Source of the DNA: Nephthysia sp036513515
GTDB lineage: Bacteria > Chloroflexota > Dormibacteria > Dormibacterales > Dormibacteraceae
Direction: 5' to 3'
DNA: 15,783 bases
Assembly: GCA_036513515.1 (NCBI GenBank)
Contig: DATBYW010000121.1
Span: 1 to 15,783 of the forward strand
Notes under the pieces: generated by a model
Seen by the model: only the letters and a program-made list of their open reading frames with translations
Told to the model about the DNA's origin: nothing
Databases searched by the model: none
Program-made: the position numbers and the translations under genes
Part shown: positions 1 through 6,390 of the stretch, piece after piece
How positions within the stretch are numbered: position 1 is the stretch's first letter
Layout: each line of letters begins with the position of its first letter

Positions 1-66
1 TGACTGCCCTCATACTAAAAGTCACTCGCCGAATTACAGAGACGCATCGAGCGAGTATTCACTGCT

Positions 67-73
67 AGGGGGA
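67..73 (+). promoter_or_regulatory. Ribosome binding site of the Trp-repeat peptide
   Basis: The purine block AGGGGGA lies 5 bases before the ATG at 79. It is a strong Shine-Dalgarno match and one of the best in the window, where many larger genes have only weak ones. It fixes the start of the short gene and is the main non-compositional evidence that the gene is translated. I could not find a convincing promoter in bases 1-66. Confidence 0.7.
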
Positions 74-78
74 CAAGC

Positions 79-177
79 ATGACCACCATAGTCAACGCAG
101 GCTGGGTCGACGACAATCGCGGTTGGGTAGACGGCAGCCAAGGTTGGGTGGGCGGCAAGCGCGGCTGGGTCGACTAG
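79..177 (+). CDS. Unrecognised 32-residue peptide with four Gly-Trp-Val heptad repeats
   Basis: This short gene runs from ATG to TAG and encodes 32 residues. After a 7-residue lead (MTTIVNA) come four units with the pattern G-W-V-(D/G)-x-x-x. Each is 7 residues (21 bases) long, and the last is cut to GWVD at the C-terminus. Trp makes up 4 of 32 residues, there is no Cys, and no membrane segment or ordinary signal peptide is visible. The Gly and Val codons of the repeats differ at third positions (GGC/GGT/GGT/GGC and GTC/GTA/GTG/GTC) while the residues stay fixed. That pattern is expected if the protein on this strand is under selection. A strong ribosome site precedes it and a perfect hairpin follows 23 bases after the stop, so it looks like a complete single-gene unit, convergent with the kinase at 402-3446. 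I do not recognise the family. A modified-peptide precursor, a secreted small peptide or a structural repeat peptide are possible, but no modifying enzyme is in view. Confidence 0.6.
   Translation: MTTIVNAGWVDDNRGWVDGSQGWVGGKRGWVD
100..174 (+). repeat. 21-bp coding tandem repeat, 3.6 copies
   Basis: The units are 100-120, 121-141, 142-162 and a partial 163-174, each beginning GGY-TGG-GTN. The copies diverge mainly at codon third positions and in the last three variable codons of each unit, so the repeat is maintained at the protein level. It forms most of the 32-residue peptide gene. Confidence 0.75.
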
Positions 178-200
178 ACGCTTCACACAAGGGGACTGCG

Positions 201-235
201 CAGGGAGCCACCGATTCATTGATGGTGGCTCCCTG
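201..235. terminator. Perfect 12-bp hairpin, probable bidirectional terminator
   Basis: The left arm CAGGGAGCCACC (201-212) and right arm GGTGGCTCCCTG (224-235) are exact reverse complements around an 11-base loop. It lies between the stop of the plus-strand peptide gene (177) and the stop of the minus-strand kinase gene (402), where a shared terminator would be expected. There is no T-run on either side, so classical intrinsic termination is not assured. It could instead protect an mRNA 3' end or be a structured RNA element. Confidence 0.55.
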
Positions 236-401
236 TGATGGCGAAAGCGGCTGCCCGCATTTCGTTTCATCGACTCGGCTCGTCAGCGACCGCGCCGAGC
301 TGCTCAGCCCGGTGTAGCACGCGCTCCGCTTCCTTTGATGAACGAGCGATGAACGAGACAAGAGTGAGAGCGGGGCCTGCCAAAGCCGTGCGCGCAAAGA
401 C

Positions 402-3400
402 CTACGCCGCCGGAACGGTGAAGCTGATACGCGTTCCCTTTGGGCCAGAATGGCCGATCCAGATGCGACCGCCAAAAGACCGTTCCACTATTAACCGACA
501 GAGGTACAGCCCTAACCCAAGGCCGCCGTGAGCGCGATGACCGCCGGCGAAGCCACCCCGCTCGAAAACGCGTTCCAGTCGGTCCGCCGGGAGCCCTGCA
601 CCGTCGTCCCGCACGTCGACTCGCAGCCATGATCGCTGACACTTGGCCGTGACCGTGACCGCCGAAGCCTCCGTGTGCTCCAGCGCATTACCGATCAAGT
701 TGACCAGCACCTGCTGCAGGTGCGCGGGCTCGCACCTGGCGCTGGGGAGGTCATCTGGCAGCCGTCGTTTGACGCGCGACGAGCGTTGACCGTAACGGTT
801 CCTGAGAAGCCGGGTCACCTCGTCCAGGGCCTCAGGCAAGGCGACCGGACTCTCCTGCGGTTGATAGTCGTGGGTCTCCAGCTTCCCGATGATCAGCTGC
901 GCTTCGGCGAGACGCAGAAGGCGTTCGGACTGCTGATAGGCCTCGTCGAGCAGATCCTCGGTCTGCTCCGGCGCCAGCCTGCCGCGCCACTCGATGAGGT
1001 TGGCCAGCATCCCCCGCATCGCGGCCGCCGGGCTGCGCACCTCGTGACCGATCGCTCGCAGCATCAGATCTCTGGCGTCCTGGAGGACGCGCTCGCGCGT
1101 GATGTCCTCATGCAGGGAGAGCGTGCCCGCGGCGTGGTCTATCGACCCCGGGATCTGGACCCGCCTCACCTCCAGGGTCGTGCCGGTCGCCGATACCTGC
1201 AGCCTTTGCGGCCCGGAGTCCTCCGGCTCGGAACCAGCGATGGGAACGGCGCCGGCCAGCCGAGCTAACCGCTCAGCCGGTCGTCCCAACAGCCTGTCGC
1301 CCGGAACGCTGTAGAGGCGTTCGATGGCCTGGTTCGTGAATAGGACGCGGCCGCCGGGGTCCTCCAGCACGACGCCCACCGGCGAGTACTGAAGTATGGC
1401 CGTCATCCGAGCGACCTGGTCCGCGGTGGCAAGCGCCAGGCTGACGTGCGCGGCGACATCCTGGAGAACGCTGACATGCCACGCGCTGAAGGCCTTCGGG
1501 CGGTAGGACTGAATGGACAGCAGAGCCCGGATCTCGTCGCCGTGGGGCACCGGCACCCAGATGATGGACGCGCTCGCGCGCCGGCGCCGGCGAGTGCCGT
1601 GAGTGACCTGGAGGAGTGCGCCCTCGCTCGGGACCAGGCCGCCGGCAGCCTGAGCGTTGCCATCGCCCTCCTCCAGCCCCCGGCTCCACCGGGATCTGTG
1701 AATCACCACCGGCCGCCCTGTCTCGAAGGCTTCGCGCGAGGGTCCGGCGGCGATCAGCGGAATGACGACCGGGGGCTGCTCCTCTCCGGAGTCGTCGACG
1801 TATCCCTCCGCAACCGGTCCTCTCTCGGTCTGCTCCACGATGGCGAGAGAGAAGAGGTCGAACTCGAGGTGGCGCCCGAGCTCCTCGCGTACCGCCCGCA
1901 TGATCGACCACCGGTCCAGGGTGCTGGCAAGCCGCCTGCCGACCGCTTCCACGACCTCCAGGCGCCGGCGCTGATCCTCCACGGCGGCATAAGACCAGGC
2001 GTTGTGGAGGGCCAGGGAGACCTGGTCGGCGACCTGCGTGAGGAAGGTGAGGGTGGACTCCTCATAGGCCTCGGGATGGCCGCTGTGCACCGCCAGCACC
2101 GCCTCCACCAGGGCACCCCTGCCAAGCGGAAGCCAGACGCCGGTTCGGCTGCCGGAACCTCTGGCTCCCTCCTGGGCCAGGATGGGGCGCCCGCTGCTCA
2201 TGGCCTGCCTGGCGGGGGCCAGCACGGCCGAGCTCAGGCTCAGGCTGGTGGTTGTGACGGGACGGTGCGGTCCGGTTCGCAGGACCCGGGCGTACTTCGC
2301 CCTGGGCTCCGGGACGATCAGCTCCACCAGGTCCATGTCGATGAGCGGACTGAGACTGGCCGCCACGGCCACGGCGACCCCGGGTTCGTCCTGGGTGGAG
2401 GCAAGCGCCCGGCCGATCTCGTTCAGCGCGCTCAGGCTGAGTGTCTGGTTCCGGGTGAGCTCGTGAAGGTATGCGCTGCTCACCACTGCACCGAGGTGTG
2501 CGTGGATCTCCTGCAGGAAAGCCAGCTCCTCTGCCGGTACCTCGCGAAAGTCCTTCATCTGGTAGGCGACGGCTCCGGTCATCTCCCCCCGATGACGGAT
2601 GGGTACCCAGATGAAGCTGCGGGGCTGGTCCGGCGCGCCCGGGCCACGGCCGTAGTTGACCTTGGCGCCGCTGAAGCGGCCGACCGAGACGGCGCCCTCC
2701 GCGAGGTTGCGGGCAAAGTAGGACTCCGCCACGGGCATTCGCTTTATGTCCTGCAGGACGCCCTGGTCGACGATGAGCCGGTGGTGCCATCCTTCCCGCT
2801 CGAGCACCTGAAGGTTCAGAGCGTCGTAGCCGAACAGGGGCCGGAGCTGAGAGTAGAGCACCTGCACCACGTCGGCCTCGGTCGCACAGGTGGCCAGCGC
2901 ACGTATCAGCGCGTCACGGTCGGGCCGCCGCGTCAGCTCGTGCAGCGAGGCCCGGTTGACCAGGGCACCCAGGTGGGCGTGCACCTCCTCCAGAAAGGCC
3001 AGCTCCTCGGCGGACGGGTGCCTGTGAGCGGTCATCTCGTAGACGACCGCTCCGATCAGGCGGCGGCGGTGGCGAATCGGGACCCAGGCGTAGGTTCGGA
3101 CTCGCTTGGGAGCCCCGGGACCGCGTCCGTGCTCGAGCTTGGCGTTCACCGGATGGCCAACCGCCGTGGTCCCCTCATGGAAATGGCCGGCGAAGTACGA
3201 CTCGGCGATCGGGAATCGCCGGGTGTCCTGAAGCACGCCGTGGTCGACCACCACGCGCCGGCACCACCCATCGCGCTCCAGGACCTGCAGGTCGATGACG
3301 TCATAGCCGTACACGTGTGTGAGGCGGGCGTAGAGCACCTGCACGATGTCGGCCTCGGTTGCGCAGGTCGCAAGCGCTCTGGCCAGTTTCGCGCTCCCAC

Positions 3401-3446
3401 CCCGTTCGCTCTGTTCGGACGCCGGCGCCCTTCGCTGTACAGCCAT
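402..3446 (-). CDS. Multi-GAF/PAS hybrid sensor histidine kinase, soluble
   Basis: This 1014-residue cytoplasmic sensor kinase probably binds a small ligand or redox cofactor through its GAF domains, then autophosphorylates on His. In order I see GAF-1 (about 24-170), GAF-2 (183-330), GAF-3 (345-485), GAF-4 (500-675) and PAS (680-785). A HisKA dimerisation domain with the H-box GHEVRSP (His801) and an HATPase_c domain follow: N-box NLIGNALEHT with Asn920, G1 box DDGAG at 947-951, and G2 box GLGLGL at 975-980. No membrane helix or receiver domain is present. GAF-1 and GAF-2 are a tandem duplication with an offset of 159 residues. The ATG at 3446 is the only ATG or GTG start after an in-frame stop 11 codons upstream, and its ribosome site is weak. 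No response regulator adjoins it, so its partner is elsewhere. It is divergent from the sigma factor gene at 3840, which may or may not be functionally linked. Confidence 0.93.
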   Translation of the reverse strand: MAVQRRAPASEQSERGGSAKLARALATCATEADIVQVLYARLTHVYGYDVIDLQVLERDGWCRRVVVDHGVLQDTRRFPIAESYFAGHFHEGTTAVGHPVNAKLEHGRGPGAPKRVRTYAWVPIRHRRRLIGAVVYEMTAHRHPSAEELAFLEEVHAHLGALVNRASLHELTRRPDRDALIRALATCATEADVVQVLYSQLRPLFGYDALNLQVLEREGWHHRLIVDQGVLQDIKRMPVAESYFARNLAEGAVSVGRFSGAKVNYGRGPGAPDQPRSFIWVPIRHRGEMTGAVAYQMKDFREVPAEELAFLQEIHAHLGAVVSSAYLHELTRNQTLSLSALNEIGRALASTQDEPGVAVAVAASLSPLIDMDLVELIVPEPRAKYARVLRTGPHRPVTTTSLSLSSAVLAPARQAMSSGRPILAQEGARGSGSRTGVWLPLGRGALVEAVLAVHSGHPEAYEESTLTFLTQVADQVSLALHNAWSYAAVEDQRRRLEVVEAVGRRLASTLDRWSIMRAVREELGRHLEFDLFSLAIVEQTERGPVAEGYVDDSGEEQPPVVIPLIAAGPSREAFETGRPVVIHRSRWSRGLEEGDGNAQAAGGLVPSEGALLQVTHGTRRRRRASASIIWVPVPHGDEIRALLSIQSYRPKAFSAWHVSVLQDVAAHVSLALATADQVARMTAILQYSPVGVVLEDPGGRVLFTNQAIERLYSVPGDRLLGRPAERLARLAGAVPIAGSEPEDSGPQRLQVSATGTTLEVRRVQIPGSIDHAAGTLSLHEDITRERVLQDARDLMLRAIGHEVRSPAAAMRGMLANLIEWRGRLAPEQTEDLLDEAYQQSERLLRLAEAQLIIGKLETHDYQPQESPVALPEALDEVTRLLRNRYGQRSSRVKRRLPDDLPSARCEPAHLQQVLVNLIGNALEHTEASAVTVTAKCQRSWLRVDVRDDGAGLPADRLERVFERGGFAGGHRAHGGLGLGLYLCRLIVERSFGGRIWIGHSGPKGTRISFTVPAA
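2451..3377 (-). repeat. Internal tandem duplication of a GAF-coding unit
   Basis: Copy 1 (about 2928-3377) and copy 2 (about 2451-2900) encode residues 24-173 and 183-332 of the kinase. They are aligned at a constant offset of 477 bases. Shared landmarks include ALATCATEAD, YGYD/FGYD, AESYFA, GRGPGAP, WVPIRHR and LHELTR. Conserved protein with diverged third positions indicates an established duplication, not an assembly artefact. Confidence 0.85.
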
Positions 3447-3614
3447 CAGATCGTGCCGCCAGCCGGGGCAGCGCTGTTATTTTCGGCGATTTGATCCCCT
3501 CCCCCTTGCGGCGAGGGTCGCGAGAGCGTATTCGGCAGCTGTGGAGAGCGCTCTGCACCTGCCCGGCCGGCCTCTGAAGGCACCCTCCCCGTAGGTGGTG
3601 AGGGTAAGCAGCGG

Positions 3615-3642
3615 GGGCCGAGGGTTCTTAGGCCCTCGGCCC
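3615..3642. terminator. GC-rich 10-bp hairpin in the divergent region
   Basis: GGGCCGAGGG (3615-3624) pairs perfectly with CCCTCGGCCC (3633-3642) across the 8-base loop TTCTTAGG. It sits between two divergent genes, so it is not at a gene end and no T-run follows. It could be an untranslated-leader structure, an operator-like palindrome or a terminator for an unseen transcript. Only the structure is certain. Confidence 0.45.
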
Positions 3643-3660
3643 GCCAAGGCTGCGGGGTGA

Positions 3661-3678
3661 GGTTCGGTTTGGTTCGGT
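3661..3678. promoter_or_regulatory. Direct repeat GGTTCGGT x2 with 10-bp period, possible operator
   Basis: GGTTCGGT occurs at 3661-3668 and again at 3671-3678, one DNA helical turn apart. It lies 162 bases before the sigma factor start and 215 bases upstream of the kinase start. Phased direct repeats of this kind often bind response regulators or other activators. No binding protein can be named from sequence alone. Confidence 0.3.
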
Positions 3679-3839
3679 CGCTTTGCCGGCACCTGGCTGG
3701 CGTCTTCGCAAGGTCAGACCCCGCCCGAGCGGCCGGATTACGGCGAGACCGCAGATTTCTGGGCGTGATCTCGAGCCGGGTCGTGGGTCTTGTTCGTGGG
3801 ATGCATGAAATCGACCTTTGCCTTCATCCTTGAGGGCCG

Positions 3840-5369
3840 ATGCGGACGGGGGGCCTCGAAAGTGCGCCGGATCTAGAGCTGGGACGGTCTTTCCGTGACG
3901 GCGACGAAACAGCGCTTGCCGCGCTCTACGACCGCCACCTGCCGGGCATCTACGACTTCCTGGCACGGCTCGTTCGGGATCCCCCGGCGGCCGAGGACCT
4001 CACCCAGATGACGTTCGTCCGAGCCTGGGAAGCGCGGCTCAAACTCCGCGACCCGGCCCGGGTCCGGGCCTGGCTGTACACGATCGCCAACAACCTGGCG
4101 CTCAACCACCTGACCCGGCGTCCACCCACGGACCCGATCGACGAGCAGTTCGACCTTGCCACTCCCGCCCCCGGGCCGGAGGCCGAGGCGATGGCGAACG
4201 AGTCGGCGGAGCTTGTCTGGGCGGCGGCGGCGAGCCTGGAGCCGAGGCAGTACGCGGTGCTGGACTTGAGCCTGCGCCGGGACCTTGCCACGCCCGAGAT
4301 CGCGCAGGTGCTGGGGGTCTCCTCGAGTCATGCGGCGGTCCTCGTGAACCGTGCCCGGGAGGCGCTGGGCAACGCCGTGCGCTACCTGCTGGTGGCGCAG
4401 CGCCGAGACCACTGTTCGCGCCTGGCCGCCCTGGTTCCGGCCGGGCTCCAGAGCCTGACGGCTGAGCAGCGAGGCTCGGTCGACCGTCACATGCGTCGCT
4501 GCCCGGAGTGTCAGGGCCTGGCCAACCGGCTCACCAGGCCGGCGGAGCTCTTCGGTGGCCTGGTGGCGCTGCCCGTGCCCTCGTCCCTGAAGCACGACCG
4601 GCGTGACTTCGTGATGGTTGCTGCTCGCCAGAATCTGGGCGCCTCGAACTCCCCTCTCGCCTGGCTGGAGCGGCTGCCCCGCGCAGCCGGGATCCTCGGC
4701 GTCCTGGCGGTGCTGGCGCTGGGCGCTCTCGTCACTCAGACGCTTGTCAACCCCTTCGGCGCCTCGCTCCAGGCTTCTGGGCAGACCGCGGGGTACAAAA
4801 ACACCGGCCCATTTCCAAGCGGGTCGCGGCCCTTTCCGTCGTCCTCCCCCTCTGCGTCCCCCGAGGCCTCCCCCACCAGCCAGCCTTCGCCTGGCCCATC
4901 CGCGGAATCTTCAGCTCCCCCCTTCCTCTCCAGTTCACTGTCGGCCGTGGGGGTCCACAGGACCAGGCCGGGTCGGCCGCAGGTTCCCTCAACGCCTACG
5001 CCCAGCCCACCGCCGACCCCGACGCCGCCACCTTTGACGGTCACCATGCTCACGCTGACGGTGGCACCAGGTCTCTGCCCAGGTTCGCCTTCCACCGGCT
5101 ACGACTGCCAGTTCACGGTCAGCGCTAGTGTGGTCAACTCTCAGGCAGGAGGGGTTGTCTCAGGCGTGGTAAACACGGTCACACTCTCAGACGGTGCGCA
5201 GCAGGCGCCATTCCCGATCAAAATACTGCCGGGCGCGCCCGGTGGGTACGTCACAGTACCGCAACATTTCAAGTACCCCCCCTGCAGTACGTCCTCGCCC
5301 TCACAGGCCTCAGCGGTAACCCAGCAACCCAATGTCGTGAACAGCGCCACGATCACCTTCGGCTGCTAG
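3840..5369 (+). CDS. ECF-type sigma factor fused to zinc-finger anti-sigma-like domain, membrane anchor and outer domain
   Basis: This 509-residue chain would direct RNA polymerase to a stress or envelope regulon while being held at the membrane. Residues 25-95 match sigma region 2 (ALYDRHLPGIYDFLARLV, then AEDLTQMTFVRAWE). Residues 130-185 match region 4, with a helix-turn-helix around ATPEIAQVLGVSSSHAAVLV. A zf-HC2-type zinc site follows: Cys192, then H217-x3-C221-x2-C224. One membrane helix spans about 282-302. A Pro/Ser/Thr-rich stalk (about 320-400) leads to a C-terminal domain with Cys413, Cys423, Cys482 and Cys509. Ordinary ECF sigma factors are about 170-200 residues and have a separate anti-sigma protein; here both are one polypeptide. 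Fusions of this architecture are known among actinobacterial ECF groups such as ECF52-like proteins. The ATG at 3840 has GAGGG only 3 bases upstream, so the exact start is moderately sure. Confidence 0.88.
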   Translation: MRTGGLESAPDLELGRSFRDGDETALAALYDRHLPGIYDFLARLVRDPPAAEDLTQMTFVRAWEARLKLRDPARVRAWLYTIANNLALNHLTRRPPTDPIDEQFDLATPAPGPEAEAMANESAELVWAAAASLEPRQYAVLDLSLRRDLATPEIAQVLGVSSSHAAVLVNRAREALGNAVRYLLVAQRRDHCSRLAALVPAGLQSLTAEQRGSVDRHMRRCPECQGLANRLTRPAELFGGLVALPVPSSLKHDRRDFVMVAARQNLGASNSPLAWLERLPRAAGILGVLAVLALGALVTQTLVNPFGASLQASGQTAGYKNTGPFPSGSRPFPSSSPSASPEASPTSQPSPGPSAESSAPPFLSSSLSAVGVHRTRPGRPQVPSTPTPSPPPTPTPPPLTVTMLTLTVAPGLCPGSPSTGYDCQFTVSASVVNSQAGGVVSGVVNTVTLSDGAQQAPFPIKILPGAPGGYVTVPQHFKYPPCSTSSPSQASAVTQQPNVVNSATITFGC

Positions 5370-5385
5370 CTCCAGAGCCATCGAT

Positions 5386-5405
5386 CTCGTCCTGCCCCTG
5401 ACGAG
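5386..5405. terminator. Short hairpin after the sigma factor gene
   Basis: CTCGTC (5386-5391) and GACGAG (5400-5405) form a perfect 6-bp stem with an 8-base C-rich loop, 17 bases after the sigma factor stop. There is no T-run. It may mark the end of the sigma factor transcript before the redox operon, but such a short stem can occur by chance in GC-rich DNA. Confidence 0.25.
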
Positions 5406-5470
5406 GCGCTCTAAGCAAATCCCCAGCAATCGCCCAGGCTGATCTCAGCCCGCCCCGGCAGACTTCTCAC

Positions 5471-5794
5471 ATGCAAGACTGGCAGCGACCTCAAGACAGG
5501 ATGGAGGCTCGCGAGACCGGCACGCGGCTGCTGCGCCGGGTCACGACCTGGATCGCGGTCGGCAGCGTGGCCGCGGTCGGACTTTTCGGGGCCATCGGGT
5601 GGGCCACCATCCCGGGGGCGGCCAAGACGGCGCAGGCGGCCCCAGCCAGCACCGTGACCACTCCCGCCGCCCCCAGCGACTCCTCAGACGCGAGCACCTC
5701 GTCCGGCGACGAGACCGTGCAGCCGCCCGCCCAGGCGCCTGCCCAGGCCCCGGCTGCAAGTCAGCCGGCCCACGCCGTGAGCGGCGCTTCCTAG
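5471..5794 (+). CDS. Small single-pass membrane protein with Ala/Pro/Ser-rich tail
   Basis: This 107-residue protein has a basic N-terminus (about 1-23), one hydrophobic helix (about 27-48, TWIAVGSVAAVGLFGAIGWA) and a low-complexity outer tail rich in Ala, Pro, Ser and Thr, including a PAQAPAQAPA repeat. I see no haem, flavin or Fe-S motif and recognise no family. It ends 8 bases before the ferric-reductase-like gene and is probably the first gene of the redox operon. By position it may be an accessory or anchoring subunit of that membrane complex. The ATG at 5471 has no good ribosome site; an in-frame ATG at 5501 is an alternative start that keeps the membrane helix. Confidence 0.65.
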   Translation: MQDWQRPQDRMEARETGTRLLRRVTTWIAVGSVAAVGLFGAIGWATIPGAAKTAQAAPASTVTTPAAPSDSSDASTSSGDETVQPPAQAPAQAPAASQPAHAVSGAS

Positions 5795-5802
5795 GACACT
5801 AG

Positions 5803-6390
5803 ATGAACGACACGCTGCTCTGGTACACGACGCGAGGCGCCGGGGCGGTCACGCTCCTCCTGCTCACCGCGTCAGTGGCCCTCGGCGTGCTCACGACCCG
5901 GCGCTGGTCGCCCTCCGGCTGGCCGAGATTCCTGGTGGCAGGCCTGCACCGGAACCTCGCACTGCTGACACTGGTCTTTCTCGGCCTGCACATCCTCACC
6001 GCGGTGGTCGACCCCTTCACCCACCTGGGCTGGACCGCAGCGGTGATCCCCTTCGCTTCCTCCTACCGCCCGGTCTGGCTCGGCCTGGGAACCATCGCCG
6101 CCGAGCTCCTGCTCGCGGTGGTCGTCACCAGCCTCCTCAGAGGGGTCTTCGGCTATGCCGCCTGGCGCGCGATCCACTGGCTGACCTATGCAAGCTGGCC
6201 GGTGGCCTTGATCCACGGGCTGGGCACGGGCACCGACTCCGGCTCCGCCTGGCTTCGGGTCCTGGATGTCGCCTGCCTGGTCGCCGTCCTCGTCGCGGTC
6301 GGCGCCCGTCTCTGGCTGAAGCCGAGCGACCCCCTGGCCGGCGCCCGCGGCCGCTTCCGGGAGGCGGTGGAGAGGCCGCTCGGGCCATGA
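5803..6390 (+). CDS. Ferric-reductase-like b-haem transmembrane protein
   Basis: This 195-residue integral membrane protein has about five hydrophobic segments (about 13-30, 46-68, 93-113, 124-141, 150-170). Two His pairs sit in helices: His49/His63 in a helix containing LHRN and GLH, and His125/His138 in AIHWLTYASWPVALIHG. Paired His residues 13-14 apart on two helices are the signature of the bis-haem b core in the ferric reductase, NADPH oxidase and MsrQ group. It has no attached flavin/NAD domain, so electrons must come from a partner. The neighbouring NuoF-like protein and ferredoxin are obvious candidates: the NuoF-like gene overlaps this one by 4 bases (ATGA). Expected role: moving electrons across or into the membrane to an unidentified acceptor. 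Iron reduction itself is not shown. Confidence 0.85.
   Translation: MNDTLLWYTTRGAGAVTLLLLTASVALGVLTTRRWSPSGWPRFLVAGLHRNLALLTLVFLGLHILTAVVDPFTHLGWTAAVIPFASSYRPVWLGLGTIAAELLLAVVVTSLLRGVFGYAAWRAIHWLTYASWPVALIHGLGTGTDSGSAWLRVLDVACLVAVLVAVGARLWLKPSDPLAGARGRFREAVERPLGP

Larger units (their letters stand above)
3447..3839. other. Divergent intergenic region between kinase and sigma factor genes
   Basis: This 393-base gap separates two divergently transcribed genes and should hold both promoters. I could not assign -10/-35 boxes with confidence. It contains a 10-bp hairpin (3615-3642), a phased direct repeat (3661-3678) and C-rich stretches near 3494-3506 and 3572-3580 with short imperfect inverted repeats. 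Two short reading frames start at 3801 and 3805 just before the sigma gene, and neither is convincing as a gene. Confidence 0.6.

Noticed and set aside
34..61. Possible promoter boxes TTACAG and TATTCA with 16-base spacing upstream of the peptide
   Set aside because: Only two and three of six bases match the consensus, and the implied start would fall on the ribosome site.
79..235. Trp-rich leader peptide with attenuator hairpin
   Set aside because: Four Trp codons followed by a hairpin suggest a trp attenuator, but the Trp codons are spaced, not adjacent, and the plus strand downstream holds only the antisense of a kinase gene, so there is no gene to attenuate.
92..475. A minus-strand frame with Cys/Arg/Pro repeats opposite the peptide gene
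   Set aside because: The varying bases in the repeats fall on plus-strand third codon positions, the ribosome site is on the plus strand, and the minus frame runs from the 3' end of the kinase gene through the hairpin.
1446..3494. A 682-codon open frame on the plus strand
   Set aside because: It lies opposite the multi-GAF kinase, whose minus-strand frame carries every kinase box. The plus frame has no recognisable domain.
3801..3876. Two short upstream frames before the sigma factor (3801-3833 and 3805-3876)
   Set aside because: Ten and 23 residues with no proper ribosome site spacing and no repeat or motif. A leader-peptide role is possible but unsupported.
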